Source of the DNA: Methylobrevis albus
Lineage (GTDB): Bacteria; Pseudomonadota; Alphaproteobacteria; Rhizobiales; Pleomorphomonadaceae
Assembly (NCBI RefSeq): GCF_015904235.1
Contig: NZ_JADZLT010000050.1
Coordinates: forward strand, 248,001-312,000
Direction: 5' to 3'
DNA length: 64,000 nt
Shown here: positions 20,230 to 28,830 of the stretch, one piece after another
Layout of the letters: the number at the start of each line of letters is the position of its first letter
Position numbering within the stretch: position 1 is the stretch's first letter
Made by a program: the position numbers and the translations under genes
Notes under the pieces: model-generated
Seen by the model: the letters and a program-made list of their open reading frames with translations, nothing else
Database searches by the model: none
What the model was told of the DNA's origin: nothing

Positions 20230-21392
20230 GGCGCGTCCGCCTCGTTGCCGAGGCTCGACCAGAAGCTGCCGGTGATCGGGGCGGCGGCGAAGCGGCGGTT
20301 GATCTCGGCGAGCGTGTCGGCCGGGTCGACGCCGCGCATCGCCTCCGGGTGGAACCAGCCGGCGAGCGCCTCGACGGCGAGGATGTTGAGCGGCGAGCCG
20401 TTGAAGAAGTTCCAGAGGCCGTGCACCCGGCCGGCCTGGACCGCGCCGAGATCGGCGATCACCGGCAGCGCCGCGACCCGGCCGAGCCCGGCGCGGGCGG
20501 CCTCCGCTGCGACGTCGGCGCCGATCTCGAGCCCCTCGCCGCCGGTGCTGGAAAGACCGGTCGCGACGTAGACCGCCGGGTTGGCGGCGAGCACGAACTC
20601 GGGCGCCAGCGTGCCGCCGAGTTCGCTCGGGAACAGCTCGGCGCCGATGTTGCGGCCGCCGGCAATCTCCACGAACTCGCCGAAGCCGGCCTTGCCGGCC
20701 GACCAGCAGCAGGCCCAGGTGCCGGGATAGGCGTGGATGAAGACGCTCGGTGCCGGCGTGGCCGACGCGGCGATGCGGCGGCGCACCTCGGCGAGATGCG
20801 CTTCGTAGAAGCCGACATAGGCCTCGGCCCGCTCGGGCGTGCCCATCACCGCGCCGAGCAGGCGCAGGCTGGCGGGGGTGTTTTCCACCGGCGCGACGAA
20901 GAAGTCGATGAAGACGACGGGGATGCCGAGCGCCTCGAACTCGGCGAGTTGCGGCTCGACGCGCGGCTTCTGCCAGAGGCTGAAGATCACGAGGTCGGGG
21001 CGGGCCGAGAGGACGGTTTCGAGGGGCAGGCCGGCGCCGTCGTCGCTGATGGTCGGCACGTCGGCAAGGCCCGGGAAGGCGCGGCCGAGCATGCCGGCGA
21101 GGCCCGGATCGAAGCCCGCGAGGTCGCGGCCGATCAGGGCGAGCCGCGCGGTGGGGTCGGGGGCGACGAGGGCGAGCGACAGGAGTTGCAGCCCTTCGGC
21201 GAGCACGATCCGCTGCGGCGGCGCCGCGATCGTCACGCTGCGCCCGGCGAGGTCGGTGACGGTGAGCGGGAATGCCGCGTTCTCTTCCGCAAGGCCGCGC
21301 GGGACGGCCGCGAGCAATGCCGCCAGCACGACAAACAGGAGGAACGGGACGCCGGCGGGCCGGCGGACGGACAACAGAAGATCGCGCAGCAC
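20226..21392 (-). CDS. Ferric siderophore substrate-binding protein
   Basis: A 388-residue periplasmic-binding protein of the FecB/FepB type. An N-terminal hydrophobic segment (about residues 12-35) acts as signal or anchor. The family pattern VTDLAGRSVTIAAPPQRIVL follows at about residue 44, with later DLVIFSLWQKPRVE and VVFIDFFV. It binds the ferric siderophore and passes it to the permease encoded next. It is the first gene of a three-gene operon with 4-bp overlaps. A palindromic AT-rich site lies about 100 bp upstream. Confidence 0.9.
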   Translation of the reverse strand: MLRDLLLSVRRPAGVPFLLFVVLAALLAAVPRGLAEENAAFPLTVTDLAGRSVTIAAPPQRIVLAEGLQLLSLALVAPDPTARLALIGRDLAGFDPGLAGMLGRAFPGLADVPTISDDGAGLPLETVLSARPDLVIFSLWQKPRVEPQLAEFEALGIPVVFIDFFVAPVENTPASLRLLGAVMGTPERAEAYVGFYEAHLAEVRRRIAASATPAPSVFIHAYPGTWACCWSAGKAGFGEFVEIAGGRNIGAELFPSELGGTLAPEFVLAANPAVYVATGLSSTGGEGLEIGADVAAEAARAGLGRVAALPVIADLGAVQAGRVHGLWNFFNGSPLNILAVEALAGWFHPEAMRGVDPADTLAEINRRFAAAPITGSFWSSLGNEADAP

Positions 21393-21490
21393 GCCGAACC
21401 CCTCGCGCGGGTCATCTTCAAGCGGAACGCCGACGGCGCGGACGCGGCCGTTGCGGCGGAGACCGGAGCGGTCTAGCCGGTCGCGCTAAA

Positions 21491-21505
21491 AATTGGAATG
21501 CAATT
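21491..21505. promoter_or_regulatory. AATTG-N5-CAATT palindrome between iron operon and P-type ATPase
   Basis: AATTGGAATGCAATT is a perfect inverted repeat with 5-bp arms in an AT-rich patch, followed by CTCATGTTTT. It lies about 100 bp before the ferric binding-protein gene and 171 bp before the cation ATPase. It partly resembles Fur-type boxes such as TGAGAAT-ATTCTCA, but it is not a TGA-N9-TCA site. A regulator of the iron operon is the likely user. Confidence 0.4.
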
Positions 21506-21546
21506 CTCATGTTTTGGGGCCGCATCACCCGGCAGGCGGGCACGGC

Positions 21547-21560
21547 TTGATCGAGATCAA
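21547..21560. promoter_or_regulatory. Perfect FNR/FixK box (TTGAT-N4-ATCAA)
   Basis: TTGATCGAGATCAA is a full match to the TTGAT-N4-ATCAA site of FNR/FnrL/FixK regulators and is perfectly symmetrical. It lies 117 bp before the P-type ATPase start and 154 bp before the iron binding-protein gene, which is transcribed the other way. An oxygen-responsive control of the cation ATPase is the simplest reading. Confidence 0.65.
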
Positions 21561-21676
21561 CCGAGCGGCGGTTCGATGTCGCTATCGTCGCGGCGACCCG
21601 CTGGGTGCGGACGCGGCATGGCCGCCGCCTCGGATCGCCCCGGAGACGACCTGCGACCAGAAAGCGAGCTCCCATC

Positions 21677-24295
21677 GTGTCCATGCCGCCGCACGCGCCC
21701 CACAGCCTTCCCGCCGATGCCTGCCTCGCCGAACTCGGCACCGGCGCGAACGGGCTGACCGGGGCCGAGGCCGCGCGGCGGCTCGGCCTCCACGGTCCGA
21801 ACCGACTGCCCGAGACGCCGGCGAAAGGTCCGCTGCGGCGCTTCCTCGCCCAGTTCCACAACGTGCTGATCTACGTGCTGATTGCCGCCGCCATGGTGAC
21901 GGGCGCGCTGCAGCACTGGGTCGACACCGGGGTCATCCTCGCCGTGGTGCTGGCGAACGCCGCGATCGGCTTCGTGCAGGAGGGCAAGGCCGAGGCGGCG
22001 ATGGCGGCGATCCGGCAGATGCTGGCGCCGCACACCGCGGCGCTGCGCGACGGGGCGCGGGTGACGGTGGACGCCGCCGATCTCGTGCCCGGCGACATCG
22101 TGCTGCTCGAGGCCGGCGACAAGGTGCCCGCCGACCTGCGCCTGATCGAGGCGCGCGGGCTCGCGGCGCAGGAGGCGATCCTCACCGGCGAATCCGTGCC
22201 GGCGGAGAAATCTGTGGCGCCGGTCGCTGCCGACGCGGCGCTCGGCGATCGCAGCCCGATGCTCTGGTCGGGCACTCTCGTCACGCAGGGCACCGCCCGC
22301 GGCGTGGTGGTCGCGACCGGGGCGGCGACCGAGATCGGCCGCATCGGCGGGCTGCTCGCGGGCGTCGAGCAGCTCACCACCCCGCTGGTCGCGCAGATGG
22401 ACCATTTCGCGCGCTGGCTGTCGTTCCTGATCCTGCTGGCCGCCGCCCTGCTGCTCGCCTACGGCACCTTCGTCGGGCATCAGGATTTTTCCGAGCTGTT
22501 CATGGTCGTCGTCGGCGTCACCGTGTCCGCGATCCCCGAGGGGCTGCCCGCCGTGATGACCATCACGCTGGCGATCGGCGTGCAGGCGATGGCGCAGCGC
22601 CACGCCATCGTGCGCCGGCTGCCGGCGATCGAGGCGATCGGCTCGGTCTCGGTGATCTGCACCGACAAGACCGGCACGCTGACGCGCAACGAGATGGTGG
22701 TCACCGCCGCCGAGACGCCGACGGGCGCCTTCGAGGTCGGCGGCGCGGGCTATGCGCCGGAGGGCACGATCACCCCGGCCGGCGACCTCTCCCGGCTCGC
22801 CCGGGCGGCGGCGCTGTGCAACGACGCCGCGCTGACGTTGCAGGGCGGCCACTGGCTGGTCGAGGGCGACCCGATGGAGGGCGCCCTGCTCGCCTTCGCC
22901 GGCAAGGTCGACGGTGCGGCCGCGCCCGAGGCCCGCCGCCTCGACGCGATCCCGTTCGATTCCCGCCACCGCTTCATGGCGGTGCTGACCGAGAGCGCGG
23001 CCGGGCGCGTCACCGCCGTGAAGGGCGCGCCCGAGCGGGTGCTGCGCATGTGCGGCGACATCGATCCGCACCACTGGCACCAGCGCGCCGAGGCGATGGC
23101 GCTGCGCGGCCTGCGCGTGCTCGCCTTCGGCGAACGGACGGAGACCGGCGACGCCATCGATGCGGCCGCGCTGGAGGGCGGCCTGCGCTTTCTCGGCCTC
23201 GTCGGCCTGATCGATCCGCCGCGCCCGGAAGCGATCGCCGCCGTAGCGGAATGCCGGACGGCGGGCATCCGCGTGAAGATGATCACCGGCGACCATGCGG
23301 GAACTGCGGCGGCGATCGCGCGCCAGGTCGGGCTCGACAACCCCGACCGAGTGCTGACCGGCGCGCATCTCGACAAGCTCGACGATGCGGCGCTGGCGCT
23401 GGCGGTCTCCGGCGTCAACGTCTTTGCCCGCACCAGCCCGGAGCACAAGCTGCGCCTCGTCACGGCGCTGCAGGCGAACGGCTTCTCGGTGGCAATGACC
23501 GGCGACGGCGTCAACGACGCCCCCGCCCTGAAGCGCGCCGATGCCGGCATCGCCATGGGGCGGAAGGGCTCGGAAGCGGCCAAGGAAGCCGCCGACCTCG
23601 TGCTCACCGACGACAACTTCGCCTCGATCGCCGCGGCGGTGCGCGAGGGGCGGACGGTCTACGACAACCTCACCAAGGTGATCAGCTGGACGCTGCCGAC
23701 CAACGCCGGCGAATCCGCGACGGTGATCCTCGCCCTGCTCGCCGGCCTCACCCTGCCGGTGACGGCGGTGCAGATCCTCTGGATCAACCTCGTTACCGGC
23801 ATCACCCTCGGCATCGCGCTCGCCTTCGAGCCGACGGAGGCCGGCACCATGACGCGGCCGCCGCGGCCACGCACGGCGCCGATCCTGTCGGGCGCTCTCG
23901 TCTGGCACGTGGTGCTGGTCGCGACGCTGTTCGTCGTCGCGGTATTCGGCATCTTCTCCTACGCCACCGACCGCGGCTATCCGGTCGACCTCGCGCGGAC
24001 GATGGCGATGAACACGATCGTGGTGCTGGAGATCTTCCACCTCTTCTTCATCCGCAACATCCACGGCACCTCGCTGAGCCTCGCCGCGGTGCGCGGCACG
24101 AAGGCGGTGTGGATCGTGGTCGCCGCGATCACCGTTACCCAATTCGCCGTCACCTACCTGCCGCCGCTGCAGGCGCTGCTCGGCACCCGGGCGGTGCCCT
24201 TCACCGACGGGCTGCTGATCGTCGGCGTCGGAGCGGCCTTCTTCGCGCTGCTCGAGATCGAGAAGCAGATCCGGCTGGGGCTGCGCCGGAGCTGA
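21677..24295 (+). CDS. P2-type cation-transporting ATPase
   Basis: An 872-residue P-type ATPase of the SERCA/PMA-like P2 group. It has an N-terminal cation ATPase domain, the TGES actuator loop, the phosphorylation motif CTDKTGTLT with Asp near residue 330, and the hinge MTGDGVNDAPALK. About ten membrane helices include PEGLPAVMTI and a C-terminal set. No heavy-metal-binding N-terminal domain or CPC motif is present, so Ca2+, Mg2+, Na+ or K+ are more likely than copper or zinc. GTG 21677 or ATG 21683 is the likely start; upstream frame parts are Arg rich and unlike the family. An FNR-type box upstream suggests low-oxygen expression. Confidence 0.9.
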   Translation: MSMPPHAPHSLPADACLAELGTGANGLTGAEAARRLGLHGPNRLPETPAKGPLRRFLAQFHNVLIYVLIAAAMVTGALQHWVDTGVILAVVLANAAIGFVQEGKAEAAMAAIRQMLAPHTAALRDGARVTVDAADLVPGDIVLLEAGDKVPADLRLIEARGLAAQEAILTGESVPAEKSVAPVAADAALGDRSPMLWSGTLVTQGTARGVVVATGAATEIGRIGGLLAGVEQLTTPLVAQMDHFARWLSFLILLAAALLLAYGTFVGHQDFSELFMVVVGVTVSAIPEGLPAVMTITLAIGVQAMAQRHAIVRRLPAIEAIGSVSVICTDKTGTLTRNEMVVTAAETPTGAFEVGGAGYAPEGTITPAGDLSRLARAAALCNDAALTLQGGHWLVEGDPMEGALLAFAGKVDGAAAPEARRLDAIPFDSRHRFMAVLTESAAGRVTAVKGAPERVLRMCGDIDPHHWHQRAEAMALRGLRVLAFGERTETGDAIDAAALEGGLRFLGLVGLIDPPRPEAIAAVAECRTAGIRVKMITGDHAGTAAAIARQVGLDNPDRVLTGAHLDKLDDAALALAVSGVNVFARTSPEHKLRLVTALQANGFSVAMTGDGVNDAPALKRADAGIAMGRKGSEAAKEAADLVLTDDNFASIAAAVREGRTVYDNLTKVISWTLPTNAGESATVILALLAGLTLPVTAVQILWINLVTGITLGIALAFEPTEAGTMTRPPRPRTAPILSGALVWHVVLVATLFVVAVFGIFSYATDRGYPVDLARTMAMNTIVVLEIFHLFFIRNIHGTSLSLAAVRGTKAVWIVVAAITVTQFAVTYLPPLQALLGTRAVPFTDGLLIVGVGAAFFALLEIEKQIRLGLRRS

Positions 24296-24432
24296 TCCGA
24301 AGCGCGACGGGTGATCTCAACCGACGCCCATGCGTGGGGGCGTGCCGCCCTCGCCTGCCCGGTCCCGACGACCACCCGGGATCCGGATGCCCGATTTTTC
24401 GGCATGGCGTCGTCTTGCGCTGAAATTTGATA

Positions 24433-24449
24433 TTTGATCGTATATCAGA
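24433..24449. promoter_or_regulatory. Candidate GntR operator, copy 1
   Basis: TTTGATCGTATATCAGA matches the perfect palindrome at 28696-28712 in 13 of 17 positions and keeps the TGAT-N5-ATCA core. It lies 24 bp before the SDR start, at the promoter position. The only GntR gene of the island lies between the two copies. Confidence 0.6.
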
Positions 24450-24472
24450 AATCATCAGGCGGAGGACGTGCG

Positions 24473-25228
24473 TTGGACCCATTCAGCCTGGCCGGTCGAA
24501 CCGCTGTCGTCACCGGTGGCAGCCGCGGCATCGGGGCGGCGATCGTCGAGCTGTTCGCGCGCCACGGCGCGGCAGTCCGCTATTGCCATGTCGGTGACGA
24601 GGCGCGCGCCGCGGCCCTCGACGCCCGGCTCGGCGCCGAGGGATTCAGCTGCCGCGGCGAGGTCTGCGACGTCGCGGACGAGGCCGCGGTCGCCGGCTAT
24701 TTCGCCGATATCGCGGCGACCAGCGCCCCGGTCGACATCCTCGTCAACTGCGCCGGCATCGGCGGCGACAAGCCGTTCGCAGAGATTTCCGTCGCCGACT
24801 GGGACCGGATGATCGGCGTGCATCTGCGCGGCACCTTCCTCGTCACCCGGCAGGTGTTCCCCGGCATGCTGGCGCGCGGCTACGGCCGGGTGATCAACTT
24901 CGCCTCGCAGCTCGCCTACAAGGGCGCGCCGAACCTCGCGCATTACTGCGCTGCCAAAGCCGGTATCGTCGGCTTCACGCGGGCGCTGTCCTATGAGGGT
25001 GCGCCGCACGGCGTGCTGGTCAACGCGGTGGCGCCCGGCCCGGTCGAGACCGAGCTGCTGATGGGGCTCAGCGACGAGTGGCTGGCGATGAAGCAGGCGC
25101 AGCTGCCGATCGGCCGCTTCGGCCAGCCGGACGAGATCGCGCCGACGGTGCTGCTGCTCGCCTCCGCCGCCGGGTCCTATTTCGTGGGCCAGACCTTGTC
25201 GCCGAACGGCGGCGACGTCATGGTCTGA
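24473..25228 (+). CDS. Short-chain dehydrogenase/reductase (3-oxoacyl-ACP reductase-like)
   Basis: A 251-residue SDR oxidoreductase. It has the NAD(P)-binding TGGSRGIG near residue 14, NCAG in the middle, and a catalytic Ser with a Tyr-x3-Lys pair (FASQ and YCAAK). It ends with the usual VGQTLSPNGGD. The start is a TTG at 24473: a strong GGAGGA lies 6 bp before it and homology begins at DPFSLAGR. The substrate is unknown. As first gene of the GntR-flanked island it may oxidise a hydroxy or aldehyde intermediate, a role inferred from context only. Confidence 0.88.
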   Translation: MDPFSLAGRTAVVTGGSRGIGAAIVELFARHGAAVRYCHVGDEARAAALDARLGAEGFSCRGEVCDVADEAAVAGYFADIAATSAPVDILVNCAGIGGDKPFAEISVADWDRMIGVHLRGTFLVTRQVFPGMLARGYGRVINFASQLAYKGAPNLAHYCAAKAGIVGFTRALSYEGAPHGVLVNAVAPGPVETELLMGLSDEWLAMKQAQLPIGRFGQPDEIAPTVLLLASAAGSYFVGQTLSPNGGDVMV

Positions 25229-25366
25229 CGCCGACCGGCGGGAATCCGCCATCGGCCACAAGACGAGCGCCCCCCGGCGCCCGGAAAAAAGACCGCGAAC
25301 GCCGGATCGGCCCGGCCCCGGCGCAAGTCGCCGGCGGCGCCCGGTGCCGGCAAGGGAGCCCCTTCC

Positions 25367-26272
25367 ATGTCCGAATCGAAGCCGTCGCCGTATGCGATCA
25401 CCGACCGCGCGCCCTATGCGCCGATCACCGCACGCCCGGCCTTCAAGCTGCCCGGCGACGCCCGCGTTGCCGTCTGGACCATCGTCAACGTCGAGGCGTG
25501 GAGCCCGGCCCGGGCGATGCCGCGTGCGGTGATCCCGCCGCCGATGGGCCGGATGCTGATGCCCGACATCTCGAACTGGGCCTGGCACGAATACGGTATG
25601 CGCGTCGGCTTCTGGCGCTTTCTCGAGGTGCTGTCGTCGCGCAACCTCAAGGCGAGCTTCGCCGTCAACGGCTCGGCGATCGCGGCCTATCCGGACGCCT
25701 GCACAGCAGCGCGCGAGGCCGGCTGGGACTTCATGGGCCACGGCTTCGAACAGCGGTCGATGCACGACCTCGACGACCAGGCCGAGGCGATCCGCAAGAC
25801 CGTCGAGGCGATCACCGCCTTCACGGGACGGCCGCCGCGCGGCTGGGAGAGCCCGGGCCTCACCGAGACCGAAACGACGCTCGACCATCTCGCCGCCGCC
25901 GGCATCGGCTACGTCTGCGACTGGTGCCTCGACGACCAGCCGGTGCGGCTGAAATCGGACGCCGGCTCGATCGTCTCGGTGCCCTATTCCGTCGAGGTCA
26001 ACGACGTCGTCGTGCACGCCGTGCAGGGGCATAGCTCGGACGAGTTGATGAAGCGCGGCATCGCGCAGTTCGACCGGCTGCTGCAGGACGGGGCGTCGAC
26101 GCCGCGGGTGATGGCGATCGCGATCCACCCCTATCTCACCGGCGTGCCGCACCGGATCGGCTACCTCGAGCAGCTCTACGACCACATCCTCGGCCACGAG
26201 GGCGTCGTGCACTGGACCGGGGCGGAGATCCTCGACTGGTTCATCGCCGAGGAGAAGAGGCTCGGCCTCTAG
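25367..26272 (+). CDS. Polysaccharide deacetylase/PuuE-like hydrolase, copy A
   Basis: A 301-residue NodB-fold hydrolase. It carries NVEAW near residue 44, the metal-site-like MGHGFEQRS near residue 123 and PPRGWESPGL near residue 159. It ends with HPYLTGVPHRIGYLEQL. The family includes PuuE-type allantoinases and cyclic-amide hydrolases as well as sugar deacetylases. The lack of a signal peptide and the neighbouring AllA-like gene favour a cytoplasmic ring-opening role. It is not a close copy of the second deacetylase in this cluster. Its stop abuts the AllA-like start. Confidence 0.8.
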   Translation: MSESKPSPYAITDRAPYAPITARPAFKLPGDARVAVWTIVNVEAWSPARAMPRAVIPPPMGRMLMPDISNWAWHEYGMRVGFWRFLEVLSSRNLKASFAVNGSAIAAYPDACTAAREAGWDFMGHGFEQRSMHDLDDQAEAIRKTVEAITAFTGRPPRGWESPGLTETETTLDHLAAAGIGYVCDWCLDDQPVRLKSDAGSIVSVPYSVEVNDVVVHAVQGHSSDELMKRGIAQFDRLLQDGASTPRVMAIAIHPYLTGVPHRIGYLEQLYDHILGHEGVVHWTGAEILDWFIAEEKRLGL

Positions 26273-26743
26273 ATGCGCGCCGCGCCGCTGACGGCGGAGG
26301 CGTTCGCCCCCTTCGGCACGCTGATTCGCCACGGCGGCGCGAACGGCCGGCACCACCTGCCGGAGGCGCTGGCGGCGAGGCCCGGCTTCGAACGGCCCGC
26401 CGTCTGGGTCAACCGGCTCGCCGTCGCGGCGTGGCCGGTTCAGGCAGTGCAACTCGAGCGGCATCCGCACGGCGCGCAGTCGTTCGCGCCGCTCGGGGCG
26501 GGAGAGATGCTGGTGATCGTCTGCGGCGCCGATCCGTCCGGCGCGCCCGACCCGGGCGCCTTGCGCGCGTTCGTGGCGCCGCCGGGGACAGGTGTCTGCT
26601 ACCACCCGGGCGTCTGGCACCACGGGCTGCTCGCCGTCGATGATGCGTTCGACGTGCTGGTGATCATGGCCGCGCACGGCGTGCCGAGTGAGACCGAGCA
26701 CGCCGTCCTCGCCGCGCCGGTCGCCATCGCCGCGCCCGACTGA
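26273..26743 (+). CDS. allA: Ureidoglycolate lyase family protein (AllA-like)
   Basis: A 156-residue cupin-like protein. It shows the AllA pattern ERHPHGAQSFAPL near residue 61 and the segment GVCYHPGVWHHGLLAVD near residue 105, which supplies the His-rich pocket. The family splits ureidoglycolate into glyoxylate and urea. It starts immediately after the deacetylase stop, so the two are translationally coupled. Its presence is the best pointer that the island handles ureides, although no allantoicase or urease gene is present in the window. Confidence 0.82.
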   Translation: MRAAPLTAEAFAPFGTLIRHGGANGRHHLPEALAARPGFERPAVWVNRLAVAAWPVQAVQLERHPHGAQSFAPLGAGEMLVIVCGADPSGAPDPGALRAFVAPPGTGVCYHPGVWHHGLLAVDDAFDVLVIMAAHGVPSETEHAVLAAPVAIAAPD

Positions 26744-26774
26744 CCGGATTCATCCCCCAGCGACGAGGCCCGCC

Positions 26775-27677
26775 ATGACCGCCGATCTCCATCCTCGCGA
26801 CTTCGTCGGCTATGGCGCGACACCGCCGGACCCGCGCTGGCCTGGCGGGGCGCGACTCGCGCTCAACCTCGTCGTCAATGTCGAGGAGGGTTCCGAGCCG
26901 TCGGTGCCGGATGGCGACGGCGCCAGCGAAACGGGGCTCACCGAGGGCGGCGGCGGGCTGGAGGGGCGCGACCTCGCGGCGGAATCGATGTTCGAATACG
27001 GCGCCCGCGCCGGCGTCTGGCGCCTGCTGCGCACGTTCGCCGGCCGCGGCCTGCCCGCGACGATGTTCGCCTGCGCGCTGGCGCTGGAGCGCAATCCGGA
27101 GCTCGCCGCCGCGATCCGCGCCGGCGGCTACGACGTCTGCTGCCACGGCTACCGCTGGGAGCGGGTGCAGCCGCTCGGCGAGGCGCGCGAGCGCGAGCTG
27201 GTGGCGATGGCGGTGGACAGTCTTGCCCGCACCACGGGGACGGCGCCGGTCGGCTGGTACTGCCGCTACGCGCCGAGCCTCTTCACCCGGCGCATCCTCG
27301 CCGAGCACGGCGGCTTTCTCTACGATTCCGACAGCTACGCCGACGACCTGCCCTATTACGTCGCGGCGGCGGGCAAGCCGCATCTCGTGGTGCCCTACTC
27401 GCTCACCAACAACGACGTGAAGTTCGCCCGCGGCGGCATGTCGACCGGGCGACAGTTCGCCGAATTCCTGATCGATGCCTTCGACGTGCTCTACCGCGAA
27501 GGGGCGCATCAGCCAAAGATGATGTCGGTCGGCCTGCACGCGCGCATCGTCGGCCACCCGGCGCGGGTCGCCGGGCTGGAGCGCTTCCTCGACCATGTCG
27601 AGGGCTACAAGGACGTCTGGGTCACGCGGCGGGTCGACATCGCCCGCCACTGGCTGGCGACGCATCCGGCGGGCTGA
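26775..27677 (+). CDS. puuE: PuuE-like allantoinase/polysaccharide deacetylase, copy B
   Basis: A 300-residue NodB-fold enzyme very like PuuE-type allantoinases. It begins with RDFVGYGATPPDPRWPGGARL and has NVEEGSEPSV near residue 37. The His-containing CCHGYRWE lies near residue 122, and WYCRYAPSLFTRR lies near residue 160. PuuE opens the hydantoin ring of allantoin to allantoate without zinc. ATG 26775 was chosen because family homology starts there and CGACGAGGCC precedes it. It ends 11 bp before the convergent GntR gene. Confidence 0.85.
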   Translation: MTADLHPRDFVGYGATPPDPRWPGGARLALNLVVNVEEGSEPSVPDGDGASETGLTEGGGGLEGRDLAAESMFEYGARAGVWRLLRTFAGRGLPATMFACALALERNPELAAAIRAGGYDVCCHGYRWERVQPLGEARERELVAMAVDSLARTTGTAPVGWYCRYAPSLFTRRILAEHGGFLYDSDSYADDLPYYVAAAGKPHLVVPYSLTNNDVKFARGGMSTGRQFAEFLIDAFDVLYREGAHQPKMMSVGLHARIVGHPARVAGLERFLDHVEGYKDVWVTRRVDIARHWLATHPAG

Positions 27678-27688
27678 GCGACCAGCCC

Positions 27689-28363
27689 TCAGGCGTCGGC
27701 CGGCGCCGCGCTGGGCGCCCCGGCGCGGGCGCGGCGGACGGCACGGCTCCAGGCCATGCGGATGCCATCGAGGCGTTCGGCGAGGTAGGCCTCGAGGCCC
27801 TTCTGGTCGCGCGCCTCGATCAGGTCGGCGATGCGGGTGTTCTCGATCGGCAGCACCGGCTTGCGGTCGGGCATGAAGTCGAAGAACGACGCCGACGAAT
27901 ATTGCCAGGTGCGGTCCCAGAGCTCCTCGACGTGCGACCGCAGGAAGGCGTTCGGCGCGCGCGACATCACCAGCGTGTGGAAGGCGCGGTTGCGGCGGGC
28001 GATGGCGACGGGGTGGTCGGGGTCGAGCTTCAGCTCGGCGATCAACTCGCGCATCTCGGCGATCGAGACCGCATCGTGATAGGGCGCCGCCGTGGCGCAA
28101 GCGAAGGCCTCGAGGTGCAGCCGCACCTCCTCGATTTCCCAGGCGGTCTGGAACGACAGCGTCGCCACCTCGGCGCTGCGGTGCAGGTTGAGCAGCACCA
28201 GGCCGTCCTTGTGGAGGAGGCGCAGCGCCTCGCGCACCGGCATCTCGCTGAGGCCGAGCTCGGCGGCAATGTGGGAGAGCCGCAGCCGCTCGCCGGGTTT
28301 CAGCGTCCCGTCCAGGATCTGGCGGCGCAGCGTCTCATAGGCGTGGTCCGTCTTGGAGAACAT
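27689..28363 (-). CDS. GntR family regulator, FCD domain
   Basis: A 224-residue repressor-type protein. The winged helix covers residues 5-70 and includes LKPGERLRLSHIAAELGLS followed by PVREALRLL. The FCD helical effector domain carries Asp/His residues that bind metal or ligand (for example FHTLVM). Members sense organic acids or amino-acid-like compounds. It stands in the middle of the catabolic island. Two related TTTGAT-type palindromes, at 24433 and 28696, lie at the two outward transcription units it would control. Confidence 0.9.
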   Translation of the reverse strand: MFSKTDHAYETLRRQILDGTLKPGERLRLSHIAAELGLSEMPVREALRLLHKDGLVLLNLHRSAEVATLSFQTAWEIEEVRLHLEAFACATAAPYHDAVSIAEMRELIAELKLDPDHPVAIARRNRAFHTLVMSRAPNAFLRSHVEELWDRTWQYSSASFFDFMPDRKPVLPIENTRIADLIEARDQKGLEAYLAERLDGIRMAWSRAVRRARAGAPSAAPADA

Positions 28364-28830
28364 CGGCTCGTCTTCTGCGAAAAGGAAGGCACCGGCCGGA
28401 CCGGTCCGGGATCGTGAAATTCCCGATCATGTCCCGTTAATCTCTCGTTCAATCGGCCGCGCACGGCGCCGTGTCAAGCGCAGGGGCCCGTGGGAAGTGC
28501 CCGCAGTGCCGTCGCCTCCACCGGGCGCGATGGCGAAATTCTGGGCAGCGCCGAAAGCGGAAAGCGCAGTCCGCGCAACGGCGCAGGTCCCGGTTTCCGC
28601 CCCGGCGCGCCGCCATATGGCGCCGACCTGCGCGTTCTGGCGAGGATCAAGTCGGAACTGCCTCATTTTTAGAGTTGCCCGGAAATCTGATAAAGTTTGA
28701 TATCATATCAAATATCAGCAGGTCGGAGCGCTCTCCTCCGGCCTCTCGCCCCGGACCTCCGTCCGGCACCGAAAGCCGCCATGCAACGAGCGGCGACCCA
28801 GAACGACCGCAACTCCGGGAAGGACAGACG
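28364..28830. other. 467-bp intergenic region between gntR and the aminotransferase
   Basis: A long spacer without a credible gene. It holds the divergent start of the GntR gene and a CGGGA-N9-TCCCG inverted repeat near 28410. The perfect palindromic GntR-like operator lies at 28696-28712, and GGGAAGGAC just before the aminotransferase ATG is its ribosome-binding region. The left half is GC-rich like coding DNA, while the last 160 bp are AT-rich, as expected for a promoter. The open frames across it show no family features. Confidence 0.7.
28696..28712. promoter_or_regulatory. Candidate GntR operator, copy 2 (perfect palindrome)
   Basis: TTTGATATCATATCAAA is a perfect 17-bp palindrome in AT-rich DNA, 118 bp before the aminotransferase ATG. 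Its TGAT-N5-ATCA core recurs at 24433-24449 ahead of the SDR. Palindromes of this size and type are usual for FCD-type GntR proteins, and the gene for one lies next to it. Confidence 0.65.

Noticed and set aside
24324..24343. ACGCCC-N8-GGGCGT hairpin after the P-type ATPase gene.
   Set aside because: The stem is only 6 bp with no T run; in DNA this rich in GC such stems are common.
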